From Flabesymbios commensalis (lineage: Eukaryota > Annelida > Polychaeta > Terebellida > Flabelligeridae): a stretch of DNA of 64,000 nt. Positions 41,001 to 53,250 of the stretch are shown here, in pieces; the stretch's first letter is position 1, and every line of letters begins with the position of its first letter. The notes beneath the pieces are model-generated. The model made no database searches and had not been told where the DNA came from. It saw only the letters and a list, made by a program, of their open reading frames with translations. The position numbers and the translations under genes were made by a program. The stretch lies in contig OZ024902.1 in assembly GCA_964017125.1 (NCBI GenBank), positions 38,963,780 through 39,027,779 on the forward strand, given 5' to 3'.

Positions 41001-42657
41001 TGGATTCTAGCTCAAGTGTAATATTTTTTGTGCTAATTATAACATGTATTCTCTGATCACAAAAATTCAAGTTTAGATATCGGTGAAAAAAATCTAGCAT
41101 GATTGAAACTAGAAATAAGGCCGAAACTAAGATTCCCCGTGTGATCTCATAGGCCATTTTGAAAAATGCTAATTTAGGAATTTGTGCCCGAGGAAATGAA
41201 ATGAATCGGGCTTTAGACCACCTTTGTGCGCATATGGGCTAAACTGGGCCAGGAGAACCTCCTGAGGATGGTGAGATGATTGAGATGACGCTGTCCTCCA
41301 GACACAGGATTCGAATTCGAGCCCTGGCGGATTGAAGCCGAGCACGCTACCTCTCGGTCACGGAGGCTCCCCACAATACTGAATTTCACACGTGGATGGG
41401 ATGCCCGAGGAAATGTTTGGTAAACTTTTTTCCCCTGTAAAATAAATATCCTAATGATTTCAAATTTGCCCTTTTAAAGGTAATTTTGTTAAACCTTAGT
41501 CATGACTGGACTATATATATGCCTACACTGTATATCGGAAATATTAGGGTTTCAGTTATAAGTCCTGTTTGTGTGAATGTTTTAACTAACTTCACTTATA
41601 CGAACATTGACTATAAGTAAAGTTGGGCGCTCCCTCACTTGTACCCACGTGCCGGGGAATACGGTAGCGACGGCTAAAAATTATACACAATGTTCTTTGG
41701 TACGGCATATGCCAATCTGTCAATAAATACGTTTAGCAAAAATTAAGCAAGTTGGGGGGTCTGTTAAACTTATCGGTGTCCTGTTGAGTTTTGCATCTGC
41801 CCATCTTATAGAAAGTAATCTAAATTTTGATTTAATCTATATTCATATAGCGTAGTCTAATATGCGTCCCAATGTCTCAAATGTGGTGGATGATTTCGAT
41901 CGTGTGTTTTTAACCAAATAAGTTGAGTCACAGATTATATAGTACAGTCCCTCACTAAAAGATTTTGACAGAATGAAAAAGTCACACTATGCTATACTTT
42001 TTATACATATTACGCTTTTGCCAAGATCCTTAGATTGATAGATTCATTACAAAATTTAGCGTACTATGTCATTTGAATTTTATTTTTGAAATATCTTTAA
42101 TGCACTATGTTACAAAACCGCCTGGGTTCTTTTTATTTTGATGGCCGTAGAAAAAAAAAATTAATAGTCTCCCGATTTGTTTAGACATTCTAAATAAAAA
42201 TTACCAGGTGTGCTCATATTGTAAACTAATGTGAATAGGTTCAAAATATCGCCGGTCTGAATCAAATTACCTTGTGAGCGCAATATCTTATGAACCGTCA
42301 GTTGGTTCGCATTCAATTTTTAAAAACGTGTCTTTGTCTCTCTGCCATTATTTATTTCCCGTCCTATGCACAAGCTACTTTAGCTTACATGTGAGCATGC
42401 TTATCCCACAATTTGTTATTTTAAAACCAATTATCTTAATATCATATCTGTGATTGTGTAGATATATAATAAAATGGTCCTAATAGCTGTAGTTTGTTGT
42501 CCTGAAACTCAATTTTACAAGTGTCCTCAATTGTTTTATATCGCTGCTTTATTTGAGTTTATTTTTGTCAAGTGCCTATCTGCATCAGTCGTTTTTTTGG
42601 AATGTATACTTTCTTTGTCATCAAAATGAATTCATCTGGAGTTGTTTTCCTTTTCAG
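40034..42657. other. 2.6 kb intron with a minus-strand SINE
   Basis: It contains the end of duplication copy 2 and the SINE at 41199-41401. The rest is AT-rich with no exon seen. Confidence 0.5.
41185..41415 (-). mobile_element. tRNA-derived SINE, 14-bp target duplication
   Basis: The target duplication TGCCCGAGGAAATG is at 41185-41198 and 41402-41415. On the minus strand the body reads the tRNA-like head GGGGAGCCTCCGTGACCG, a B box TTCGAATCC-like site and the tail GGTGGTCTAAAGCCCGATTC. Unlike the copy at 7486 it has only one tRNA-like head, so the first head there is an extra unit. Confidence 0.85.
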
Positions 42658-43125
42658 CAAATCTTTGCCTTCAATGAGGCTAGAGAGAACATGATGATAC
42701 AACAAATACTGTTGTTTCCGGGCCCCATAGTCACGTCAAGAATGCTACAGCAGCGTGGTCGCAAGTGGCTCTGCTCGCTGAAAAGTGCACACATGGCTCA
42801 CCTATTTGACAGGATTGAAAACATTGGACTTGGCCAGAAAGTCTTTATCAGCTCTTTACGTACATTATTACTTGCCAAGAGATTGCCCTCAGAAGTATAT
42901 GCAACAGATGACCGTTATATTTTTCAAAATGTTTTCTATTCTGACTATAAAAAACAATTTTACGCGAATGACCCTAGGAACAGAATAGCATTGCGCATTT
43001 TCTCTGTATTGCGGTACAATTTGAGCAGTCAAATCAATGTGAAATATACACAGGAAGTTCTACCATTGCTTATACCCAAGCAGAAACGGTTGAGTGGACC
43101 TTCTACTAATAATGATGAGAATTGA
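42658..43125 (+). CDS. Alternative terminal exon, unknown conserved domain (copy 2)
   Basis: The acceptor gttttccttttcag ends at 42657, and phase 0 opens QIFAFNEARE. It has 155 residues. The domain covers about 10-140: ILLFPGPIVTSRMLQQRGRK, a helical segment MAHLFDRIENIGLGQKV, then SLRTLLLAKRLPSEVYATDD and YKKQFYANDPRNR, with a final helix before a basic tail. It is closest to the exon at 54643. The strongly kept PGP, LGxKV, SL.T....K.LP and KKQFY blocks point to a folded domain under selection. AATAAA lies at about 43281. Function unknown; terminal-exon position suggests a specificity domain. Confidence 0.85.
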   Translation, partial: QIFAFNEARENMMIQQILLFPGPIVTSRMLQQRGRKWLCSLKSAHMAHLFDRIENIGLGQKVFISSLRTLLLAKRLPSEVYATDDRYIFQNVFYSDYKKQFYANDPRNRIALRIFSVLRYNLSSQINVKYTQEVLPLLIPKQKRLSGPSTNNDEN

Positions 43126-43867
43126 AGAATGTGGTACAATAACTATAATAATTATGTCTGATATAAAATGCATGATTATAATTCTTTATAATTTTAGTGC
43201 AAACTGTCGTGTACATTAATACTAATACTAGGTCAAAAACGGTTATACTTTTAAACTTGTACTATTAACCTTTAGTTGAAAATAAAGTTTTCAATCTTTC
43301 ACTTGCTAGTTTTGAACTCTTTATATAGATGAAGTTTTTAGCCTTCATACCGTTTTTAAGCTTTCGCTGGTAAAATAATATATCCACAGACCCTCAATAA
43401 ACTTCCGATTAATTGTGTAAAGTCAATTGTGTATATATATAAATGAATGTTGTCTAAGACTTGAGTTATGTCCTCGAGTCCTAACATCTTTCAACGTCAA
43501 AGCCGCACTAAATATGAGCATAATAGTACAACAGCAGACACCCAAAAAGAGTCATATTTAAAGAGCTACCTAAACCGGCGGTACAACATTTGTCCACATG
43601 TCTAGAATTGTTCCCAGGGGTCTCTAGATAAAGAATCTGGTAGATGACATTGCCGAAAATGGGGGCGAGCTGAGAATTTGGCACTTTTGTACACCTACCC
43701 GATTTTTAGAGAAAATATTACCTGAAATTTGATTTTCGCGTCATTCTCACTCTATCATAAAGTTGGGCCATTTGAATGAAATATTGTTGGATTTAGTTTT
43801 TTCTATTGATCAGGTCATATATCTGTGGATGTAAAATAGTGAAAAATAAATTAATTTTGCACTAGCA

Positions 43868-45250
43868 TCCAAATGGCCGCCGTAAAATCCACGTTTTTTT
43901 CCGAAATGTATTATTGAACATGGTATTCTTAAATGTCGCATCACAAGCACGGTTTGAGTGTCTAATCTTACATCTTACAAGTGTTTACAAATGCTGTAAT
44001 GTGATATTTAGGACTCAATCCAAGATGGATATTTTGGATATTGTAAATATGTCACAAAATTGTCAATTTTTTTATTTTTCTGCATATAGTTTTTGACAAC
44101 AGGTTTGTTTCTGTACGAAAGGCTCCATGAGCGGTGCCATTTGGTTCAGATACATCCCTTAAGTCTGAATTAGGTTACCAATGCTTCATTCGTCCAGTAA
44201 TTGATCATTATGACCAATTTCAAAATGGCCGCCGTAAAATCCACGTTTTTTTCCGTAATGTATTATTGAACATGGTTTTCTTAAATGTCGCATCACAAGC
44301 ACGGTTTGAGTGTCTAATCTTACATTTTATTGTTCGTTCAGGTGTTTACAAATGCTGTAATGTGATATTTAAGACTCAATCCAAGATGGATATTTTGGAT
44401 ATTGTAAATATGTCACAAAATGCAATTTTTCAAAATTTTCAATTTTTTAATTTTTTTGCATGTAGTTTTTGACAACAGGTTTGTTTCTGTACGAAAGGCT
44501 CCATGAGCGGTACCATTTGGTTCAGATACACCCTTTAAGTCTGAATTAGGTTACCAGTGCTTGATTCGTCCAGTAATTGATCATTATGGCCAATTTAAAA
44601 ATGGCCGCCGTAAAAACCATGTTTTTTCCCGAAATGTAGTATTGAACATGGTTTTCTTAAATTTCGCATCACAAGCACGGTTTGAGTGTCTAATAATACA
44701 TTTTATTGTTCGTTCAAGTGTTTACAAATGCTGGAATGTGATATTTTAGACTCAATCCAAGATGGCTGCCAAAAATGATCAAGAAAATGTTCAAAATTTC
44801 ATATTTTCTTGCAAAGATTTTAGAAGCACATGTTTTATCATGTAAGAAAATTCCAACGATCAGTGTCATTTGGTTCAGAGACAACCCTTGAGTGAAAATC
44901 ACATGATTAGTGCTTGATTTGTAAAGTAATTAATCAATATGGCTGATTTTAAAATGGTCACCGTGAAATCAATGCTTAATCTTCATATGCATAATTCAAC
45001 ATTGTTTGCTTAATTTTTATCTCAGAAACACGGTTTTTGTGTCTATTCTTATATTTTAATGCTGAATAAATTCACTGAATATATCTATGTATATTTTAAC
45101 ATGTTTATGTACTATAATAAGTTATTTGAGAACCAATCCAAGATGACCGCCGTAAAAAACGGTATTAAGGTGATTAATTCTTGATTTGTCAAGTAATTAA
45201 TCATTATGGCCGATTTCAAAATGGTCGCCGTTAAGAAATGCATTATTGAA
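43868..45250. repeat. Roughly 350-370 bp tandem units in the left arm
   Basis: The words AAAATGGCCGCCGTAAAA, TTGAACATGGTTTTCTTAAA, CACAAGCACGGTTTGAGTGT and CAATCCAAGATGG recur in order at about 43869, 44222 and 44596, then more diverged at about 44944 and 45205. The complement appears in the right arm between 47810 and 48500. Confidence 0.75.
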
Positions 45251-45539
45251 CATCGTTCACCTAATAGTCATAGTATAAACACGGTTTTGATGTAATATCT
45301 TGAAGCGACACAATCAGGCTAAAATCATAAAAAAAATGTGTTATTTTCTTTTGCTTTCTTAATATGACCACATGATGTAAACATGTCCATAGACTAGAAC
45401 TTCTTTTTAATTTTTGTGCTGCGCATTTACCAGTTAAGCGAGATATAGAGACGAAATTCCCGTATTTCTTATTTTGTACATGTATGTTCGAGATAAGAAA
45501 TCAGGAATTTTGATCTGGTGCTAAAAATATACTACAGTA

Positions 45540-47095
45540 ACAAAGATCACTTTTGTAATGGCTTACATAATTTTCAAGGTGGCTGTTATCACTTGTTCAC
45601 TGACCAAGATCACTTTTGTAGTTGCTGAGATAACTTTTAAACTCGCTGTGATCTCTTCTTCAGTGGTCCCGATCACTTTTGTTGTGGTTGAGAATTTTAG
45701 AATGGTTGTAATCACCACCTTTGTAGCGATTTAGGTGATTTTTCAAGTGCCTGTGATCACTTCTTCAGTGGCCAAGATCACTCTGTAATGGCTCAGATAA
45801 TTTTTTCAGTGGCTGATACCAGTTTGTTAGTGACCAAAATCCCATTTGTAGTGGCTGACATAACTTTTAAAGTGGCTATGATCACTTCTTCAGTGGTCAT
45901 AACTTGCGTAGTGGCTGAGATATCTTTTAAAGTGGATGTGATCACTTATTTAGTCGTCAAGATCACTTTTGTAGTGGCTTAGATCATTTTCAAAGTGTGT
46001 GTGATCGCTTCCTTAGTGGCCAAGATCACTTTTGTAGTGGCTGAGATAACTTTTAAAGTGGTTGTAATGACTTCTTCGGTGGTGAAGATCACTTTTGTAG
46101 TGGTTTAGATATTTTTTAAAGTGGATATGATCCATTTAGTGGCCAAGATCACTTTTGTATCGGCTGACATAATTATCAAAGTGGCTGTTATCACTTCTTC
46201 ACTGGCCAAGATCACCTTTGTAGTGGCTGAGATACCTTTTGAAGTCGCTCTGATCACTATTTCAGTGGTGAAGATCACTTTTGTAGTGGCTGAGATAACT
46301 TTTAGAATGGTTGTAATCACTTCGTCAGTGGTCAAGACCAATTTTGTAGCGAATTAGATAATTTTTCAAGTGGCTGTGATCACTTCTTCAGTGACTAAGA
46401 TCACTCTGTAATGGTTTAGATAACTTTTTCAGTGGCTGACACCAGTTTGTTAGTGACCAAAATCACCTTTGTAGTCGCTGACATAACTTTTAAAGTAGCT
46501 ATGATCACTTCTTCAGTGGTCAAGATAACTTGTGTAGTGGCTGAGATAACTTTTAAAGTGTATGTGATCGCTTTTTTAGTCGTTAAGATCACTTTTGTAG
46601 TGGCTTAGATCATTTTCAAAGTGTGTGTGATCGCTTCTTTAGTGGTCAAGATCATTTTTGTAGTGGCTGAGATAACTTTTAAAGTTGATGTGCTTACTTA
46701 TGCAGTGTCCAAGATAACTGTTGTAGTGGCTGAGATAACTTTTAAAGTGGTTAAATGACTTCTTCGGTGGTCAAGATCCTTTTGTAGTGGCTGTGATCAC
46801 TTCTTCAGTGGCCAAGATCACTTTTTAATGTCTTAGATAACTTTTTCAGTGGCTGACACTAGTTTGTTAGTGGCCAATATCACTTTTGCAGTGGCTGAGA
46901 TAACTTTTAAATTGGCTGTGATCACTTATTTAGTCGTCAAGATCACTTTTGTAGTGGCTTAGATCATTTTCAAAGTGGGTGTGATCGCTTCTTTAGTGGC
47001 CAAGATCACTTTGTAGTGGCTTAGATAAATTTGTCACTGGCTGACACCACTTTGTTTGTGGCAAAGATCACCCTTGTAGTGGCTGAGGTCTCTGG
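45540..47095 (+). repeat. Hierarchical 21/63-bp minisatellite
   Basis: A 63-bp unit is built of three related 21-mers: GTGGCTGAGATAACTTTTAAA, GTGGCTGTGATCACTTCTTC(A) and GTGGCCAAGATCACTTTTGT(A). Some two dozen units are present with substitutions and small indels. The period is a multiple of three, so chance open frames with a 21-residue period occur (for example at 45788 and 46121), but they break repeatedly. Many GATCAC/GTGATC words make it rich in short palindromes. Confidence 0.9.
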
Positions 47096-47254
47096 AGTAA
47101 ACACCAAAACAGTGTTTCTATAATGATTATTACGTAGTACATGTTTACCAATTAAAGGGAACTGAATTTTCATTTTTTTAGGAGACAAGGCTTTAGGTCA
47201 CCGGGGCCAAAGCAGAACAAACGCATATTTTTTTGTCATTTTCACTGCTGCCAT

Positions 47255-47665
47255 TTAGATTTAGATTCTATTTGGGACATGGCGCAATGGTTAGAGTTTG
47301 GCGCTCTGCTGATGTCGCTGCCTGCCGTGCGGTTTCGAATCCCGCTTGGTGCAGAATTTTCAGAGAAATATCATGTTTCTCCCCTCTCAATCTTGGGACA
47401 TTGTTAAGATGTTGTGTCCTTGGGCAAGGCACTTCACCCTCAAATGCTTCACTTGACTCAGGTGAAAATGAGTACCTGGTAGGACAGAGATGGCAATGTG
47501 TACGATAAATTCAACGCGCCGAAACGGCTGCAGGACTGTATGCTCTCCGTTGAGTTGAAATGGCACACGAATTAACAGGTCCAGTGACCAGGGGGTAAGA
47601 TGTAAAGTAGATAATGGGTCTTCGGACTTGATATCAGACTATAAACCTGCACCTTTATCTTTATT
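47255..47665 (+). mobile_element. tRNA-derived SINE of a second type
   Basis: The head reads TGGCGCAATGGTTAGAGTTT with B box GGTTTCGAATCCC near 47330. The body then reads GTGTCCTTGGGCAAGGCACT and GTGAAAATGAGTACCTGG, a middle sequence I know from SINEs of many marine invertebrates. The end is CTGCACCTTTATCTTTATTT. It sits inside the foldback element, between satellite and right arm. Confidence 0.7.
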
Positions 47666-49263
47666 TAGATATATATATATTATAGCACTTAACATTACTT
47701 CTAGTAGATTCACTGAAAATTAAAATGCAAAATTAAATACCACGACCGTGTTTGTGAGATGACTATTATATTATATACAAGATCTTCAATAAAGCATTTT
47801 AGGAGTATTCATTGATGCCATGGCGGCCATTTTGTAATCGGCCATAATTATTAATTACGTTACAAAGTACTTTACTTTACAAATCAAGCATTAATAACCT
47901 GATCTTGACTCATAGGACGTCTCGGAAATAAATAATACCGCTCATGGAGGTTTTCATACAGATATAGAATAGAGCGTGTGCTCATAAATTATTTGTAAAA
48001 TGCTGCGACTTTTTGACAATGTTGCGGCGGCCATCTTGAATTTCTTAGAAATTTCTACTTTTGTCCCATGTTATTATACTTTTATTGGAAATGGTGAGGA
48101 TTAAAAAGTGAGATTAGACACTTAAATCGTGTCAGTGAGATAACTGTGTAACAAACATGTTCAATAATGCATTTTACGAGAATTACCGGTAATTGATTTC
48201 ACAGCGACTATTTTGAAATAGGCCATAATTATTAATTATTCAACACATCAAGTATTAATCACCTGATTTTTGTTCATGGGTACGTGTCTCTCAATGAAAT
48301 GATACCGCTCATAGAGGTCATTTTCTTCACCATTTTCTGGCGGCCATCTTGGATTCAGTGGTGAATATCACATTACAGCATTTGTAAATACTTAAGCGAG
48401 CATTAAAATGTAAGATTAGATACCAAAACTGTGATTGTGATGTGAAATTTAAGAAAACCATGTTTGATAATGCATTTCAGGAGAAATCATGGATTTTACG
48501 GCGGCCATTTTGAAATTGATCATAAGGATCTATTACTCGAAAAATCAAGCATTGGTAACTTAATTCTGACTTAAGGGATGTATCTGAACCAAATGGTACC
48601 GCTCATGGACATTTTCGTGCACAAACGAACCTGTTGTCATAAACTATATGCAAAAGAGTGAAAAAAATTGACAATTTTTAAAAATTGCATTTTGCGACAT
48701 ATCTACAATATCCAAAATAGCTCTTAGAGGTGGGATGCTACTGCAAAATTATATTTTTTGTACTATTTTATCTCCACAGATTTATGACCTGATGGATAGA
48801 AAAAACTAAATACAACAATATTTGACGTAAACTGGCCCAATATTGTGATAGAGTGAGAATGACGCGAAAATCATATTTAAGCAAATATTTTCTCTAAAAA
48901 TTGGGTAGGTGTACTAAAGTGTCAAATTCTCAGCCCGCCCCTATTTCCGGCAATGTCATCAACCAGATTCTGTATCTAGAGAACAATTCTAGACATGTGG
49001 ACAAATGTTGTACCGCCGGTTTAGGTACCTCGAAAATTTGGACCCTCTGCTGCTGTACTATAACCTTTCGTCAGTCATTTAACCGCTCTGACTGAAACCA
49101 GCTATACTTCTGTCATAACTGACTAAGGTGTGACATCGATGTCACACAAATGACATACTTCTTCATAGTTACTATCCACTGATATTTAAGCCGATAACAG
49201 CCGTATGTCAGAAGCATTATTTAATTCCTTCCAGAGACTTGTCTTGGGATGGTATAGGTCTAT

Positions 49264-49371
49264 CCCAGCAAACAAAATATTTGTATAACATTCATACAAC
49301 GCCGGTCCAACGTCTTAGACGTTGGTCCAACACTGTATAAAAGTTATACAAATGTTTTGTGTTTACTGCCA
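49264..49371. mobile_element. Palindromic MITE (CCCAGCAAACA family)
   Basis: It runs from CCCAGCAAACAAAATATTTG to AAATGTTTTGTGTTTACTG with a GGTCCAACGTCTTAGACGTTGG core, which is a near-perfect inner palindrome. Confidence 0.8.
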
Positions 49372-50056
49372 GGATGATTACTTCTAAGGCGCCGTTCATA
49401 GCGTGTTCCCTAGGGACACTATATTGCGTATTTTTTTATGAAGAAGAATAACAATTTGTTTGACACACTATTTTTCCTGTAGCCTACGCCATTATCTAAA
49501 ACCGTGAACATTTTGAAGGTATGAATATACATGACACAGTAGCAGTTGGTGACGACACAATCTAAGGTGTAGCATGTGCCAGTATAGAAACAACTATTTT
49601 CACAGTGCTGCAAAAAGGTTAGTATAACGTGTATTTTTGCCAATGTCACATGAAATCATGTGACATTGTGTAATAAAATATTGTATTTTCTGATCCTTCT
49701 GTGAGCGGCTACGCAGAATAATATCGATATAGCACCGCTCTATAGCGAAATGTATAACCCCTTACAACGCTTAAATATTTTAGTAATGACCATGGTGACC
49801 AAAGGGTTTTTTAAATTTGAAATCGTCATACATATCTTAGTTAGCTCTTTCTGCTTCATTTGACTGCTGATGTTATGGGTCTACGGCCAGTATAACTTTC
49901 TAAATTCTTAAAAGGGTTAAAGTTGGTGGGTCGTCAAATGTTACTGAGTAAACATTGTGGGCCCACACGCATGCGCGTCATGACCAACGTTGACAAGAGT
50001 GGGGTTCGCCGCAACTTGAATATTATGGTTTAGTGGAGCATAACGACACAGCTGCT

Positions 50057-50302
50057 TTAACCCTTTAACCGCCAAATTATTCAATCTGAATTTTCACCCA
50101 CTTGAAATTGTGTCTCGCTGACGCGATCCACAACTTCAAGTGAGTGAAAGTTATTAAGATTTGACAAAATGGAGGTCAACTGTTTTCAAATAATGCTAAT
50201 TGGTGTCATATTTTATCTTTAACACCTTTAAAAGGTGGTACTTAATATGCTAATATAAAATGAAAACCCGAATATATGCGACACCGGCGGTTAAAGGGTT
50301 AA
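50057..50302. mobile_element. piggyBac-like TTAA MITE copy, reverse orientation
   Basis: It is flanked by TTAA at 50057-50060 and 50299-50302, with ends CCCTTTAACCGCC and GGCGGTTAAAGGG. The inner hairpin CACTTGAAATTGTG faces CACAACTTCAAGTG. It is the best-preserved copy at its ends and lies in reverse orientation relative to the copy at 8906. Confidence 0.85.
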
Positions 50303-50753
50303 TACATGCGGATCAACATTTCGTGGCCACTTCGAGGAAACAATACATCAAGTTGGCATTGTATCTAACACAACCAGGTCAATATACATGGTTTCATATC
50401 GAATATTAGAGTTGCGTGTTGCTACAATAATGTACCTCGGACAGTTCATCCATAAAATGGTAATGAACTTTGGTTACAGAGTGTGCTGTCCCTACGAGCA
50501 GATGATCCATGTTTTTACCAGAACTAAAATAAACCAAAATAAAGCGACAATGTAATATATAAATATCTAATAACGTTTGTGTATGTAGGCCTATAGAAAC
50601 ATATCATAACTGTATCAAAATCTTTAAATATATATGTATATTAGTATTATACAAATTACCCCCTTTTGTCCTATTGAGTTTATTTGTTCATAGGCCTACT
50701 CATGATTTTAGAATGAACCTAATATTGATTTGAACATGTTTGTTATATTGCAG

Positions 50754-50948
50754 CCCAAGGGAAAAAAGAAGCGCGTGAAGACGGCTGCTGAGAAAGAGAA
50801 AGACCGTATACGGTCCAGACTATACAGAGAGAAGCATTCTAAAGATCCTATATTCAAAGCAAGGCGGGCACAGCAAGAACGGGCAGCTCGAGCAGCAAGG
50901 GGTGCAGTGCGACATTCACCAACCAAGTGCAAAGATCCGCAAAGCTGA
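50754..50948 (+). CDS. Alternative terminal exon, short basic peptide
   Basis: The acceptor atgtttgttatattgcag ends at 50753, and phase 0 opens PKGKKKRVKT. It has 64 residues, about a third of them Lys or Arg. PKGKKKRV resembles a classical nuclear-import signal. A long charged helix follows: AAEKEKDRIRSRLYREKHSK, then a run of ARRAQQERAARAARG. The pattern R..R.YRE+.+.DP...AR+..Q+R is like basic motifs found near DNA-binding regions in several animal proteins, but I cannot name a family. It has no Cys or zinc site. The poly(A) signal AATAAA is at about 51006. Confidence 0.75.
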   Translation, partial: PKGKKKRVKTAAEKEKDRIRSRLYREKHSKDPIFKARRAQQERAARAARGAVRHSPTKCKDPQS

Positions 50949-51711
50949 GAACCTGAAGGCTTGGCGGAAGTTTTTAACCAGTGAAATCGCACCACAAAAA
51001 AAAATAATAAACACTACGAATACTGTGTGTAACAAAGTTAATTTATTTTTAAAGATATTTTTTTTTAAACTAGTGTGACATTGTATTCTGTATTTACCAA
51101 TATAATTTGCCTCTGGTGTGCCTTGTTGTCTCTTTCTGTTTGAGGTCGTTTATAATGACTGAATGTAAGTGAAACCTTGCATATGTTTAAATATGATTTC
51201 GGTACACTCCATGGAAACGTGTGTGATTCCACAATATCTAAGCTGTGTAATTCCTTATTCACAAGTATTTTCTAGTCATTGGCTTCCGTCGTTGTCGGAG
51301 ATGCGACAATAAGGGTTACAAACTCAGGCATTCTTGGTCTAGCAAAACATTTCGCTTTCATCCAACAAAATGTCCGGAACTACAAAGTCATGTCATATGC
51401 TCTTTTAAACTTGTTACGCAAGTTAGTTTGATTTTTAAAACTGCAGATATTATTTCACTCGAGTCATTTTATGTTTATGGCTATTCACCACGTGGCAGTT
51501 TTCCTGACTATTTATGTTATATGTAGGCTGTAGCTCGCGCAATGTTTATTGGGTAGACCTATATCCATAACCTTATGTTAATGTAGAGTGGAATACCACT
51601 TTAAGTGAACCCCTAAAGTCACATAACGTGCTTATTGAATGTATATTTAAAAAAAATAATTCATTTCATTCATACCTGTATTGCTTATACATAACCCCCA
51701 TACATATATCC

Positions 51712-51713
<2 letters not shown>

Positions 51714-51752
<39 letters not shown>

Positions 51753-51768
51753 GTAGTAGTAGTAGTAT
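51714..51768 (+). repeat. (TAG)n microsatellite
   Basis: About 18 TAG units with one TAT interruption. Confidence 0.95.
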
Positions 51769-52229
51769 ATCAAATAGTTGCTTTACGTCACTTTTCGACA
51801 CTTATGGTTATTTAAGTGACAATGTAATGCGATAAAAACATAATGTTTAACACTCTTTGTGCCGGTTGTTTCGAGGCTACCACGGCCAACATCAGTGCCT
51901 GCACTGTTGACAGTTACTGGACTCAAACGGGAGCTGCATTAGCAGTACCCAACAAAATTATATTATAACAGGCGACAATTATAAGCCATGTTCCAACAGC
52001 TTCTTATTAGGGCGAAGTTAATAAACCCGGCAAGAGTGGCTCCTGTTATAGGTCCAGTCAAGTGACTGCGGGGATGAGCGAACTCAGGATTGCCCACTCT
52101 ATGGATTTGTTCGAATTCTGCGTAGTTGTGCATGTTTTTAATTCTACGGGCCGATTTTACTTTATTAGATCGATTTTTTGCAAATACATTCTTTATACTT
52201 TCGCACATCTCTTTTCAGCTATTCATATA

Positions 52230-52450
52230 GCCTATATGTTGCTAGTAACCAGTTCGCGAACATGTTCAATAATGGCTGAAAAAAATCAAAAATGGCCGAG
52301 TATTACGATTTTTTCGAACTTTACATTTTGGACGTAATAACTTCAAAATTTTCCCATGCATCGTGCGCAAACTTATACATGTTACCAGAAATAGATAATA
52401 ACCAGTTCTCTGACAAGTTCAATAATGGCGCCGGGCTATTATCGAGTGTG
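52230..52450. repeat. Family A dispersed repeat block
   Basis: It shares GTTGCTAGTAACCAGTTCGC, AATAATGGCTGAAAAAAAT-like words and ACTTCAAAATTTTCCCATG with the block at 25045-25570. Confidence 0.65.
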
Positions 52451-52689
52451 CTCTTGGTTCTGACGCCCAGATCAGTTTCTATTTCACCTGTAAACTCCTC
52501 ATATAATACACACATTATGTTGCGCCTAATCCTGAACACAACGCACCCAGTCGGATATTTCCACACTCCACCCTCCCCAAATTATGTGTTTCTTCTTTTT
52601 AACTATCCTGAAGTTCCTCCATCAACACTACCCGATGATAATCCTCATGTTCCCAAGTTATACTTCATGGCTTTGAAAATATATGTATC

Positions 52690-53250
52690 AGAACTGTTGA
52701 TACGGATCTTGTGGTTCTTGCAGTGGCTTTAGTAAATGAGTTGAAGACTATGGAAGGATCTGAATGTAAGCGCCTCGAACACCTTTGTTTGGAATTTGGC
52801 ACCGGTAAAAGTTCCCGTTATATTCCTGCCCACTCAATTGCCAGTCATGTCGGTCCACATAAATCCAGAACTCTGCGAGTAATACATGCCCTAACTGGCT
52901 GTGCTGTTGTTTACAGTTTCTGGAGTAAATCCGCATGGTAATCCTGGAATTAATCTCAGAAATAACAGACCAGAGACTATTACTGATACAATCTTCAAAG
53001 CGACATGTCCTCATAATGCAGTCAATGAAGCTAGGAGGTACATGTTCTCTCAGGTTGCCACTCAAGGTGGTTTGAGCCAGCACATTGGAAGAGCCACATA
53101 TCCACGGATGCCCCCAAGGCATGTAAACAGCTGATATCGTGTTGATGCAATCCAGACAAAGATTGCCTTGAACTATGCAAGTGCAACAGAACAAATGTGC
53201 CATGCACTGATTTGTGGAAATGCCACGGTGGTTGTCTGTAATATTTCTCA
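52690..53250 (+). pseudogene. Fossil of a repeat-borne protein-coding element
   Basis: The plus strand encodes fragments such as DTDLVVLAVALVNEL, FGTGKSSRYIPAHSIASHVG and HALTGCAV, followed in another frame by ARRYMFSQV...LSQHI. I recall this block order from repetitive, transposon-associated proteins in many animals, but cannot name the element family. It looks old and broken in several places. It is not part of the exon array, as it has no phase-0 acceptor. Confidence 0.5.

Larger units (their letters stand above)
43500..49090. mobile_element. Large foldback element with long inverted arms
   Basis: The outer ends are inverted copies: CTAAACCGGCGGTACAACAT near 43571 faces ATGTTGTACCGCCGGTTTAG near 49007. 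Similarity continues inward (GTCTAGAATTGTTC..., CAATGTCATC, TTGGGTAGGTGTAC). Both arms, each about 1.3-1.5 kb, contain repeated ATGGCCGCCGTAAAATCCA or its complement. The middle holds the 63-bp satellite and a SINE. No transposase frame is visible, so it is non-autonomous. No clear target duplication was found. Confidence 0.8.
43126..50753. other. 7.6 kb intron dominated by a foldback element
   Basis: It contains the element at 43500-49090, a palindromic MITE at 49264-49371, a decayed TTAA MITE at about 49755-49920 and a TTAA MITE at 50057-50302. No exon is supported. Confidence 0.6.

Noticed and set aside
45788-46357. Repeat proteins of 21-residue period
   Set aside because: They arise because the satellite period is a multiple of three. 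Frames break often and no acceptor or start supports them.
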